Assembly: GCA_030180135.1 (NCBI GenBank)
Contig: CM058240.1
Span: 72,721,581-72,785,580, forward strand
Direction of reading: 5' to 3'
Length of the DNA: 64,000 nucleotides
DNA from: Orychophragmus violaceus
Lineage: Eukaryota; Streptophyta; Magnoliopsida; Brassicales; Brassicaceae
Shown here: piece by piece, positions 30,330 to 42,497 of the stretch
Numbering within the stretch: the first letter of the stretch is position 1
Layout: each line of letters opens with the position of its first letter
The notes under the pieces: generated by a model
Database searches by the model: none
Seen by the model: only the letters and a program-made list of their open reading frames with translations
What the model was told of the DNA's origin: nothing
Made by a program: the position numbers and the translations under genes

Positions 30330-32411
30330 GCATTGTGACTTATGGGGACCCTCTCCTGTTGTTTCAAATCAAGGCATTCGTTATTATGTCATTTTCATCA
30401 ACAATTTCTCAAGATACACATGGTTGTTTCCTTTGAAATCCAAAGCTGAGTTTCTATCTGTGTTTATCATGTTTCAAAGACAAGTTGAAAACCAATTTCA
30501 GAAGAAGATAGCCATGTTTCAATGTGATGGGGGGGGGTGAGTTTACCAGCAACAAGTTCACTGCTCATTTAACTGATTGTGGTATCAAACAGCTTATCTC
30601 ATGTCCATACACACCACAACAAAACGGCATTGCAGAAAGAAAGCACAGACACTTGACTGAATTGGCTCTCTCAATGTTGTTTCAGAGTAAAGCTCCACAC
30701 ACTCTTTGGGTAGAAGCATATTTCTCTGCCAACTATCTCATTAATCTGCTACCTTCATCAGTTTTGACCGATCACAAGAGTCCTTATGAAGTTTTGATGG
30801 GTTCTCCACCTTCATACACTGCCCTACGAGTATTTGGATGTGCATGTTACCCATATCTCAAGCCCTATGCTCGCAACAAATTTGATCCAAAGTCACTGAT
30901 TTGTGTGTTTGTTGGTTACAATACTAAGTTCAAGGGGTATCGCTGCTTGCACCCTCCAACTGGTACTGTATATATCAGTCGCCATGTTTTGTTTTCTGAG
31001 AAGCAATTTCCTTACATTTCTGAGTATAAGCAATTTGTTCCAGAGGCTTCAACTCCATTGCTCTCTGCTTGGGTGTCTGGTTTCACAAGTCCAAATGTTT
31101 CTGCTTCAGTATCTGATCAATATCGATATGTACACTCTGAACTTGAACCTGCAATATCGACCCCTGCTGTGTTTGTACCTGTAGCTCCAGAACATGTTGA
31201 AGGAACTACTTCTCTAGAACAGGCTCCTAACTCACCTGTACAATCTTTTGCTCAGGACTCCGAGTCGTCATCAATCTCTGCAATTGAGACTAATGACTCA
31301 GAAGCGTCTGAAGCTTCCTCTGCGGGATCTGATTCTTCCCTTACTCTGAATGATGAAAACTTCCCATCGTTATCTTCCACTTGTCCTGCTCATTCAATGA
31401 CAACAAGGGCACATAAGGGTATTTTCAAACCCAATCCTAAATATGCTTTATTTACAATAAAGAGTAACTATTCAGAACCAAAGACAGTAAAAGCTGCTCT
31501 CAAAGATCCAGGATGGAGTGGTGCTATGGCTGATGAGATAGGCACACTTCATGAAACTGATACTTTTGTATTCATTCCTCTTGATGCATCTATTCATCCT
31601 CTTGGTTGCAAATGGGTTTTTAAGGCAAAGCTTAACTCTGATGGGTCCTTGGATAAGTTGAAAGCACGCTTAGTTGCAAAGGGTTTTGAACAAGAAGAAG
31701 GTGTTTACTATGTGGAAACTTATAGTCATGTGGTCAGAACAGCTACTATTCGTATGATTCTTCATGTTGCAGTAATTAATAGATGGGAGATTAAGCAATT
31801 GGATGTGAGAAATGCATTCTTACATGGAGAATTAGAAGAAGATGTTTATATGATACAACCACCAGGGTTTGAAGATCCTTACAAACCAGACTACATATGC
31901 AAGTTAAAGAAATCCATTTATGGTCTGAAACAGGCTCCGAGGGCCTGGTTCAACAAATTCAGCTCCTTCCTCATTGAGAATGGTTTCTTCTGTGCCATGG
32001 GAGATCCTTCTTTGTTTGTCTACACTCGTGAAGCTGATACGGTCTTTCTCTTGCTTTATGTCGATGATATGATTCTTACGGGCAGTAACAGCCTTTTGCT
32101 TGATAAGCTTTTGAAAAGTCTGAGTTCAGAGTTTCGGATGAAAGATATGGGGAAGCTTCACTACTTCCTTGGTGTTCAGGCTCATTTTCACTCCACTGGC
32201 CTGTTCCTTAATCAAGCCAAGTACGCAAAGGACTTACTGATAACAGCAGGGATGCAAGACTGTGCACCAATGCCTACACCATTGCCACTACAACTTGACA
32301 AGGTAATGGGTCAAGATGAACCTTTCACTGATCCAACTTATTTTCGCATTTTGGCAGGACGACTGCAATACCTTACTCTTACTAGACCGGACATCCAGTT
32401 CTCTGTGAACT
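30330..32411 (+). pseudogene. Array unit 1, integrase-RT fragment
   Basis: Integrase core to middle of RT. The 9-base G-run (30529-30537) puts the part before it out of frame with the rest. The 3' frame 30524-32494 is open and runs into J. Asn replaces the first integrase Asp. Differs from most units by ICVFVG and GVYYVE, both shared with unit 2. Confidence 0.85.
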
Positions 32412-32521
32412 CTGTGAACCTTTCCTACATCATGTGGTGTTTCAGTACAACTGCACTAACACAATACCAGAGCAGTTGTTGGAGAGGGTACTGAACCATT
32501 GGTCTAGAACATTGGTGTAAA

Positions 32522-34604
32522 GCATTGTGACTTATGGGGACCCTCTCCTGTTGTTTCAAATCAAGGCATTCGTTATTATGTCATTTTCATCAACAATTTC
32601 TCAAGATACACATGGTTGTTTCCTTTGAAATCCAAAGCTGAGTTTCTATCTGTGTTTATCATGTTTCAAAGACAAGTTGAAAACCAATTTCAGAAGAAGA
32701 TAGCCATGTTTCAATGTGATGGGGGGGGGGTGAGTTTACCAGCAACAAGTTCACTGCTCATTTAACTGATTGTGGTATCAAACAGCTTATCTCATGTCCA
32801 TACACACCACAACAAAACGGCATTGCAGAAAGAAAGCACAGACACTTGACTGAATTGGCTCTCTCAATGTTGTTTCAGAGTAAAGCTCCACACACTCTTT
32901 GGGTAGAAGCATATTTCTCTGCCAACTATCTCATTAATCTGCTACCTTCATCAGTTTTGACCGATCACAAGAGTCCTTATGAAGTTTTGATGGGTTCTCC
33001 ACCTTCATACACTGCCCTACGAGTATTTGGATGTGCATGTTACCCATATCTCAAGCCCTATGCTCGCAACAAATTTGATCCAAAGTCACTGATTTGTGTG
33101 TTTGTTGGTTACAATACTAAGTTCAAGGGGTATCGCTGCTTGCACCCTCCAACTGGTACTGTATATATCAGTCGCCATGTTTTGTTTTCTGAGAAGCAAT
33201 TTCCTTACATTTCTGAGTATAAGCAATTTGTTCCAGAGGCTTCAACTCCATTGCTCTCTGCTTGGGTGTCTGGTTTCACAAGTCCAAATGTTTCTGCTTC
33301 AGTATCTGATCAATATCGATATGTACACTCTGAACTTGAACCTGCAATATCGACCCCTGCTGTGTTTGTACCTGTAGCTCCAGAACATGTTGAAGGAACT
33401 ACTTCTCTAGAACAGGCTCCTAACTCACCTGTACAATCTTTTGCTCAGGACTCCGAGTCGTCATCAATCTCTGCAATTGAGACTAATGACTCAGAAGCGT
33501 CTGAAGCTTCCTCTGCGGGATCTGATTCTTCCCTTACTCTGAATGATGAAAACTTCCCATCGTTATCTTCCACTTGTCCTGCTCATTCAATGACAACAAG
33601 GGCACATAAGGGTATTTTCAAACCCAATCCTAAATATGCTTTATTTACAATAAAGAGTAACTATTCAGAACCAAAGACAGTAAAAGCTGCTCTCAAAGAT
33701 CCAGGATGGAGTGGTGCTATGGCTGATGAGATAGGCACACTTCATGAAACTGATACTTTTGTATTCATTCCTCTTGATGCATCTATTCATCCTCTTGGTT
33801 GCAAATGGGTTTTTAAGGCAAAGCTTAACTCTGATGGGTCCTTGGATAAGTTGAAAGCACGCTTAGTTGCAAAGGGTTTTGAACAAGAAGAAGGTGTTTA
33901 CTATGTGGAAACTTATAGTCATGTGGTCAGAACAGCTACTATTCGTATGATTCTTCATGTTGCAGTAATTAATAGATGGGAGATTAAGCAATTGGATGTG
34001 AGAAATGCATTCTTACATGGAGAATTAGAAGAAGATGTTTATATGATACAACCACCAGGGTTTGAAGATCCTTACAAACCAGACTACATATGCAAGTTAA
34101 AGAAATCCATTTATGGTCTGAAACAGGCTCCGAGGGCCTGGTTCAACAAATTCAGCTCCTTCCTCATTGAGAATGGTTTCTTCTGTGCCATGGGAGATCC
34201 TTCTTTGTTTGTCTACACTCGTGAAGCTGATACGGTCTTTCTCTTGCTTTATGTCGATGATATGATTCTTACGGGCAGTAACAGCCTTTTGCTTGATAAG
34301 CTTTTGAAAAGTCTGAGTTCAGAGTTTCGGATGAAAGATATGGGGAAGCTTCACTACTTCCTTGGTGTTCAGGCTCATTTTCACTCCACTGGCCTGTTCC
34401 TTAATCAAGCCAAGTACGCAAAGGACTTACTGATAACAGCAGGGATGCAAGACTGTGCACCAATGCCTACACCATTGCCACTACAACTTGACAAGGTAAT
34501 GGGTCAAGATGAACCTTTCACTGATCCAACTTATTTTCGCATTTTGGCAGGACGACTGCAATACCTTACTCTTACTAGACCGGACATCCAGTTCTCTGTG
34601 AACT
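32522..34604 (+). pseudogene. Array unit 2, integrase-RT fragment
   Basis: As unit 1, with a 10-base G-run (32721-32730) out of frame. The open part runs from 32846 into J (stop 34687). Shares the ICVFVG and GVYYVE variants with unit 1, so the two are the closest pair. Confidence 0.85.
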
Positions 34605-34714
34605 CTGTGAACCTTTCCTACATCATGTGGTGTTTCAGTACAACTGCACTAACACAATACCAGAGCAGTTGTTGGAGAGGGTACTGAACCATTGGTCTAG
34701 AACATTGGTGTAAA

Positions 34715-36800
34715 GCATTGTGACTTATGGGGACCCTCTCCTGTTGTTTCAAAACAAGGCATTCGTTATTATGTCATTTTCATCAACAATTTCTCAAGAT
34801 ACACATGGTTGTTTCCTTTGAAATCCAAAGCTGAGTTTCTATCTGTGTTTATCATGTTTCAAAGACAAGTTGAAAACCAATTTCAGAAGAAGATAGCCAT
34901 GTTTCAATGTGATGGGGGGGGGGGGGTGAGTTTACCAGCAACAAGTTCACTGCTCATTTAACTGATTGTGGTATCAAACAGCTTATCTCATGTCCATACA
35001 CACCACAACAAAACGGCATTGCAGAAAGAAAGCACAGACACTTGACTGAATTGGCTCTCTCAATGTTGTTTCAGAGTAAAGCTCCACACACTCTTTGGGT
35101 AGAAGCATATTTCTCTGCCAACTATCTCATTAATCTGCTACCTTCATCAGTTTTGACCGATCACAAGAGTCCTTATGAAGTTTTGATGGGTTCTCCACCT
35201 TCATACACTGCCCTACGAGTATTTGGATGTGCATGTTACCCATATCTCAAGCCCTATGCTCGCAACAAATTTGATCCAAAGTCACTGATGTGTGTGTTTG
35301 TTGGTTACAATACTAAGTTCAAGGGGTATCGCTGCTTGCACCCTCCAACTGGTACTGTATATATCAGTCGCCATGTTTTGTTTTCTGAGAAGCAATTTCC
35401 TTACATGTCTGAGTATAAGAAATTTGTTCCAGAGGCTTCAACTCCATTGCTCTCTGCTTGGGTGTCTGGTTTCACAAGTCCAAATGTTTCTGCTTCAGTA
35501 TCTGATCAATATCGATATGTACACTCTGAACTTGAACCTGCAATATCGACCCCTGTTGTGTTTGTACCTGTAGCTCCAGAACATGTTGAAGGAACTACTT
35601 CTCTAGAACAGGCTCCTAACTCACCTGTACAATCTTTTGCTCAGGACTCCGAGTCGTCATCAATCTCTGCAATTGAGACTAATGACTCAGAAGCGTCTGA
35701 AGCTTCCTCTGCGGGATCTGATTCTTCCCTTACTCTGAATGATGAAAACTTCCCATCGTTATCTTCCACTTGTCCTGCTCATTCAATGACAACAAGGGCA
35801 CATAAGGGTATTTTCAAACCCAATCCTAAATATGCTTTATTTACAATAAAGAGTAACTATTCAGAACCAAAGACAGTAAAAGCTGCTCTCAAAGATCCAG
35901 GATGGAGTGGTGCTATGGCTGATGAGATAGGCACACTTCATGAAACTGATACTTTTGTATTCATTCCTCTTGATGCATCTATTCATCCTCTTGGTTGCAA
36001 ATGGGTTTTTAAGGCAAAGCTTAACTCTGATGGGTCCTTGGATAAGTTGAAAGCACGCTTAGTTGCAAAGGGTTTTGAACAAGAAGAAGGTGTTGACTAT
36101 GTGGAAACTTATAGTCATGTGGTCAGAACAGCTACTATTCGTATGATTCTTCATGTTGCAGTAATTAATAGATGGGAGATTAAGCAATTGGATGTGAGAA
36201 ATGCATTCTTACATGGAGAATTAGAAGAAGATGTTTATATGATACAACCACCAGGGTTTGAAGATCCTTACAAACCAGACTACATATGCAAGTTAAAGAA
36301 ATCCATTTATGGTCTGAAACAGGCTCCGAGGGCCTGGTTCAACAAATTCAGCTCCTTCCTCATTGAGAATGGTTTCTTCTGTGCCATGGGAGATCCTTCT
36401 TTGTTTGTCTACACTCGTGAAGCTGATACGGTCTTTCTCTTGCTTTATGTCGATGATATGATTCTTACGGGCAGTAACAGCCTTTTGCTTGATAAGCTTT
36501 TGAAAAGTCTGAGTTCAGAGTTTCGGATGAAAGATATGGGGAAGCTTCACTACTTCCTTGGTGTTCAGGCTCATTTTCACTCCACTGGCCTGTTCCTTAA
36601 TCAAGCCAAGTACGCAAAGGACTTACTGATAACAGCAGGGATGCAAGACTGTGCACCAATGCCTACACCATTGCCACTACAACTTGACAAGGTAATGGGT
36701 CAAGATGAACCTTTCACTGATCCAACTTATTTTCGCATTTTGGCAGGACGACTGCAATACCTTACTCTTACTAGACCGGACATCCAGTTCTCTGTGAACT
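34715..36800 (+). pseudogene. Array unit 3, integrase-RT fragment
   Basis: 13-base G-run (34914-34926), out of frame; open from 35042 into J (stop 36883). Private changes: AAACAAGGC near 34751, SEYKKF and STPVVF. Confidence 0.85.
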
Positions 36801-36910
36801 CTGTGAACCTTTCCTACATCATGTGGTGTTTCAGTACAACTGCACTAACACAATACCAGAGCAGTTGTTGGAGAGGGTACTGAACCATTGGTCTAGAACA
36901 TTGGTGTAAA

Positions 36911-38996
36911 GCATTGTGACTTATGGGGACCCTCTCCTGTTGTTTCAAATCAAGGCATTCGTTATTATGTCATTTTCATCAACAATTTCTCAAGATACAC
37001 ATGGTTGTTTCCTTTGAAATCCAAAGCTGAGTTTCTATCTGTGTTTATCATGTTTCAAAGACAAGTTGAAAACCAATTTCAGAAGAAGATAGCCATGTTT
37101 CAATGTGATGGGGGGGGGGGGGTGAGTTTACCAGCAACAAGTTCACTGCTCATTTAACTGATTGTGGTATCAAACAGCTTATCTCATGTCCATACACACC
37201 ACAACAAAACGGCATTGCAGAAAGAAAGCACAGACACTTGACTGAATTGGCTCTCTCAATGTTTTTTCAGAGTAAAGCTCCACACACTCTTTGGGTAGAA
37301 GCATATTTCTCTGCCAACTATCTCATTAATCTGCTACCTTCATCAGTTTTGACCGATCACAAGAGTCCTTATGAAGTTTTGATGGGTTCTCCACCTTCAT
37401 ACACTGCCCTACGAGTATTTGGATGTGCATGTTACCCATATCTCAAGCCCTATGCTCGCAACAAATTTGATCCAAAGTCACTGATGTGTGTGTTTGTTGG
37501 TTACAATACTAAGTTCAAGGGGTATCGCTGCTTGCACCCTCCAACTGGTACTGTATATATCAGTCGCCATGTTTTGTTTTCTGAGAAGCAATTTCCTTAC
37601 ATGTCTGAGTATAAGCAATTTGTTCCAGAGGCTTCAACTCCATTGCTCTCTGCTTGGGTGTCTGGTTTCACAAGTCCAAATGTTTCTGCTTCAGTATCTG
37701 ATCAATATCGATATGTACACTCTGAACTTGAACCTGCAATATCGACCCCTGCTGTGTTTGTACCTGTAGCTCCAGAACATGTTGAAGGAACTACTTCTCT
37801 AGAACAGGCTCCTAACTCACCTGTACAATCTTTTGCTCAGGACTCCGAGTCGTCATCAATCTCTGCAATTGAGACTAATGACTCAGAAGCGTCTGAAGCT
37901 TCCTCTGCGGGATCTGATTCTTCCCTTACTCTGAATGATGAAAACTTCCCATCGTTATCTTCCACTTGTCCTGCTCATTCAATGACAACAAGGGCACATA
38001 AGGGTATTTTCAAACCCAATCCTAAATATGCTTTATTTACAATAAAGAGTAACTATTCAGAACCAAAGACAGTAAAAGCTGCTCTCAAAGATCCAGGATG
38101 GAGTGGTGCTATGGCTGATGAGATAGGCACACTTCATGAAACTGATACTTTTGTATTCATTCCTCTTGATGCATCTATTCATCCTCTTGGTTGCAAATGG
38201 GTTTTTAAGGCAAAGCTTAACTCTGATGGGTCCTTGGATAAGTTGAAAGCACGCTTAGTTGCAAAGGGTTTTGAACAAGAAGAAGGTGTTGACTATGTGG
38301 AAACTTATAGTCATGTGGTCAGAACAGCTACTATTCGTATGATTCTTCATGTTGCAGTAATTAATAGATGGGAGATTAAGCAATTGGATGTGAGAAATGC
38401 ATTCTTACATGGAGAATTAGAAGAAGATGTTTATATGATACAACCACCAGGGTTTGAAGATCCTTACAAACCAGACTACATATGCAAGTTAAAGAAATCC
38501 ATTTATGGTCTGAAACAGGCTCCGAGGGCCTGGTTCAACAAATTCAGCTCCTTCCTCATTGAGAATGGTTTCTTCTGTGCCATGGGAGATCCTTCTTTGT
38601 TTGTCTACACTCGTGAAGCTGATACGGTCTTTCTCTTGCTTTATGTCGATGATATGATTCTTACGGGCAGTAACAGCCTTTTGCTTGATAAGCTTTTGAA
38701 AAGTCTGAGTTCAGAGTTTCGGATGAAAGATATGGGGAAGCTTCACTACTTCCTTGGTGTTCAGGCTCATTTTCACTCCACTGGCCTGTTCCTTAATCAA
38801 GCCAAGTACGCAAAGGACTTACTGATAACAGCAGGGATGCAAGACTGTGCACCAATGCCTACACCATTGCCACTACAACTTGACAAGGTAATGGGTCAAG
38901 ATGAACCTTTCACTGATCCAACTTATTTTCGCATTTTGGCAGGACGACTGCAATACCTTACTCTTACTAGACCGGACATCCAGTTCTCTGTGAACT
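36911..38996 (+). pseudogene. Array unit 4, integrase-RT fragment
   Basis: 13-base G-run (37110-37122), out of frame; open from 37238 into J (stop 39079). Carries FFQSK (TTT for TTG), shared with unit 5 and with the terminal copy. Confidence 0.85.
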
Positions 38997-39106
38997 CTGT
39001 GAACCTTTCCTACATCATGTGGTGTTTCAGTACAACTGCACTAACACAATACCAGAGCAGTTGTTGGAGAGGGTACTGAACCATTGGTCTAGAACATTGG
39101 TGTAAA

Positions 39107-41193
39107 GCATTGTGACTTATGGGGACCCTCTCCTGTTGTTTCAAATCAAGGCATTCGTTATTATGTCATTTTCATCAACAATTTCTCAAGATACACATGG
39201 TTGTTTCCTTTGAAATCCAAAGCTGAGTTTCTATCTGTGTTTATCATGTTTCAAAGACAAGTTGAAAACCAATTTCAGAAGAAGATAGCCATGTTTCAAT
39301 GTGATGGGGGGGGGGGGGGTGAGTTTACCAGCAACAAGTTCACTGCTCATTTAACTGATTGTGGTATCAAACAGCTTATCTCATGTCCATACACACCACA
39401 ACAAAACGGCATTGCAGAAAGAAAGCACAGACACTTGACTGAATTGGCTCTCTCAATGTTTTTTCAGAGTAAAGCTCCACACACTCTTTGGGTAGAAGCA
39501 TATTTCTCTGCCAACTATCTCATTAATCTGCTACCTTCATCAGTTTTGACCGATCACAAGAGTCCTTATGAAGTTTTGATGGGTTCTCCACCTTCATACA
39601 CTGCCCTACGAGTATTTGGATGTGCATGTTACCCATATCTCAAGCCCTATGCTCGCAACAAATTTGATCCAAAGTCACTGATGTGTGTGTTTGTTGGTTA
39701 CAATACTAAGTTCAAGGGGTATCGCTGCTTGCACCCTCCAACTGGTACTGTATATATCAGTCGCCATGTTTTGTTTTCTGAGAAGCAATTTCCTTACATT
39801 TCTGAGTATAAGCAATTTGTTCCAGAGGCTTCAACTCCATTGCTCTCTGCTTGGGTGTCTGGTTTCACAAGTCCAAATGTTTCTGCTTCAGTATCTGATC
39901 AATATCGATATGTACACTCTGAACTTGAACCTGCAATATCGACCCCTGCTGTGTTTGTACCTGTAGCTCCAGAACATGTTGAAGGAACTACTTCTCTAGA
40001 ACAGGCTCCTAACTCACCTGTACAATCTTTTGCTCAGGACTCCGAGTCGTCATCAATCTCTGCAATTGAGACTAATGACTCAGAAGCGTCTGAAGCTTCC
40101 TCTGCGGGATCTGATTCTTCCCTTACTCTGAATGATGAAAACTTCCCATCGTTATCTTCCACTTGTCCTGCTCATTCAATGACAACAAGGGCACATAAGG
40201 GTATTTTCAAACCCAATCCTAAATATGCTTTATTTACAATAAAGAGTAACTATTCAGAACCAAAGACAGTAAAAGCTGCTCTCAAAGATCCAGGATGGAG
40301 TGGTGCTATGGCTGATGAGATAGGCACACTTCATGAAACTGATACTTTTGTATTCATTCCTCTTGATGCATCTATTCATCCTCTTGGTTGCAAATGGGTT
40401 TTTAAGGCAAAGCTTAACTCTGATGGGTCCTTGGATAAGTTGAAAGCACGCTTAGTTGCAAAGGGTTTTGAACAAGAAGAAGGTGTTGACTATGTGGAAA
40501 CTTATAGTCATGTGGTCAGAACAGCTACTATTCGTATGATTCTTCATGTTGCAGTAATTAATAGATGGGAGATTAAGCAATTGGATGTGAGAAATGCATT
40601 CTTACATGGAGAATTAGAAGAAGATGTTTATATGATACAACCACCAGGGTTTGAAGATCCTTACAAACCAGACTACATATGCAAGTTAAAGAAATCCATT
40701 TATGGTCTGAAACAGGCTCCGAGGGCCTGGTTCAACAAATTCAGCTCCTTCCTCATTGAGAATGGTTTCTTCTGTGCCATGGGAGATCCTTCTTTGTTTG
40801 TCTACACTCGTGAAGCTGATACGGTCTTTCTCTTGCTTTATGTCGATGATATGATTCTTACGGGCAGTAACAGCCTTTTGCTTGATAAGCTTTTGAAAAG
40901 TCTGAGTTCAGAGTTTCGGATGAAAGATATGGGGAAGCTTCACTACTTCCTTGGTGTTCAGGCTCATTTTCACTCCACTGGCCTGTTCCTTAATCAAGCC
41001 AAGTACGCAAAGGACTTACTGATAACAGCAGGGATGCAAGACTGTGCACCAATGCCTACACCATTGCCACTACAACTTGACAAGGTAATGGGTCAAGATG
41101 AACCTTTCACTGATCCAACTTATTTTCGCATTTTGGCAGGACGACTGCAATACCTTACTCTTACTAGACCGGACATCCAGTTCTCTGTGAACT
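39107..41193 (+). pseudogene. Array unit 5, integrase-RT fragment
   Basis: 14-base G-run (39306-39319) keeps the frame, giving a continuous 691-codon frame (39201-41276) across integrase and RT into J. It still lacks the first integrase Asp and the C-terminal third of RT and RNase H, so it is not a working enzyme. Confidence 0.85.
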
Positions 41194-41303
41194 CTGTGAA
41201 CCTTTCCTACATCATGTGGTGTTTCAGTACAACTGCACTAACACAATACCAGAGCAGTTGTTGGAGAGGGTACTGAACCATTGGTCTAGAACATTGGTGT
41301 AAA

Positions 41304-41824
41304 GCATTGTGACTTATGGGGACCCTCTCCTGTTGTTTCAAATCAAGGCATTCGTTATTATGTCATTTTCATCAACAATTTCTCAAGATACACATGGTTG
41401 TTTCCTTTGAAATCCAAAGCTGAGTTTCTATCTGTGTTTATCATGTTTCAAAGACAAGTTGAAAACCAATTTCAGAAGAAGATAGCCATGTTTCAATGTG
41501 ATGGGGGGGGGGGGTGAGTTTACCAGCAACAAGTTCACTGCTCATTTAACTGATTGTGGTATCAAACAGCTTATCTCATGTCCATACACACCACAACAAA
41601 ACGGCATTGCAGAAAGAAAGCACAGACACTTGACTGAATTGGCTCTCTCAATGTTGTTTCAGAGTAAAGCTCCACACACTCTTTGGGTAGAAGCATATTT
41701 CTCTGCCAACTATCTCATTAATCTGCTACCTTCATCAGTTTTGACCGATCACAAGAGTCCTTATGAAGTTTTGATGGGTTCTCCACCTTCATACACTGCC
41801 CTACGAGTATTTGGATGTGCATGT
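41304..41824 (+). pseudogene. Array unit 6, truncated by B2
   Basis: Starts like the others, with a 12-base G-run (41503-41514), out of frame. It ends at FGCAC (41824), where the B2 LTR begins. The remainder of the unit is not found on the right side of B2. Confidence 0.88.
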
Positions 41825-42497
41825 TGAAGGAATGTTTAGATGATCCTGATTCAATTCTCAGATTCAGATTATCCTAAACATGCGGATCTAGGTTCTCTTG
41901 AATAGAAACAAATGATGATCTCACCTTTTACCTGTTAATTGCAGCGGAAAGGGAGAACAGGTCAGAGATCAGAGAGCCACCGAGAGGTAACTCCTCCAGA
42001 GGTTCACACACGCACACCGAGCAGGAAGAGGCTGCTAGACCAGGAGGAAATCGGCACAGAGAGAGAGAGGAGGCTCGCGGCTAGGGCTTATTTTCGACCT
42101 GAACTCGTCTTAAAGTTTATATAACTCGTTCAGTTCGTTTTGGGCCATTTGGCCCAAAGGCCAATTAACTCCGAGGCGTTCGCGCACTGTGTCGATCGAC
42201 ACTCCTTGTGTATCGATCGACACACAGTGGCCAAACCCAATTATTCTCTCTAAGTACAGTAAATGCCTAGCACTTTTACCGTACTTCTGCTACACCGTTC
42301 CTTCACATTTTCCTGTTAGCTTAGGCGTGTGACCCATATGGGATCATATAATAAAGGCAATAAGTCCAAGACTTATAGATCATGAGCGGACTCTAGCAAG
42401 CCATCATGACCCCCAGTATTATATGACTTATGTCTGATCATTGACATACTCTTACTTTCTAGAGACAGTACCGAGATTACTGGACACAATTCCAACA
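41825..42497 (-). repeat. LTR of B2, left copy
   Basis: 673 bp, TGAAGGAATG to TTCCAACA. Carries GTGTCGATCGACAC and GTATCGATCGACAC palindromes near 42190-42225. The right two thirds match the B1 and B3 LTRs; the left third is less similar. Confidence 0.92.

Larger units (their letters stand above)
28123..41824 (+). repeat. Tandem array of A integrase-RT segment
   Basis: Unit 0 is 28123-30219. It is followed by head-to-tail repeats made of J (110 bp) plus 2073 bp of integrase-RT plus a G-run: 30220-32411, 32412-34604, 34605-36800, 36801-38996, 38997-41193, and a truncated one 41194-41824. Total lengths 2192, 2193, 2196, 2196 and 2197 are fully explained by G-runs of 9, 10, 13, 13 and 14. Substitutions between units are rare: units 1 and 2 share two (ICVFVG, GVYYVE), and unit 3 has its own (SEYKKF). 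No LTR, PBS or purine tract lies inside a repeat, so the copies did not arise by retrotransposition. Confidence 0.93.

Noticed and set aside
28123..41824. The array as separate insertions of several Copia elements
   Set aside because: No LTRs, PBS or target duplications lie between units, and the same J joint sits at every boundary. Tandem amplification is the simpler reading. An assembly artefact cannot be excluded.
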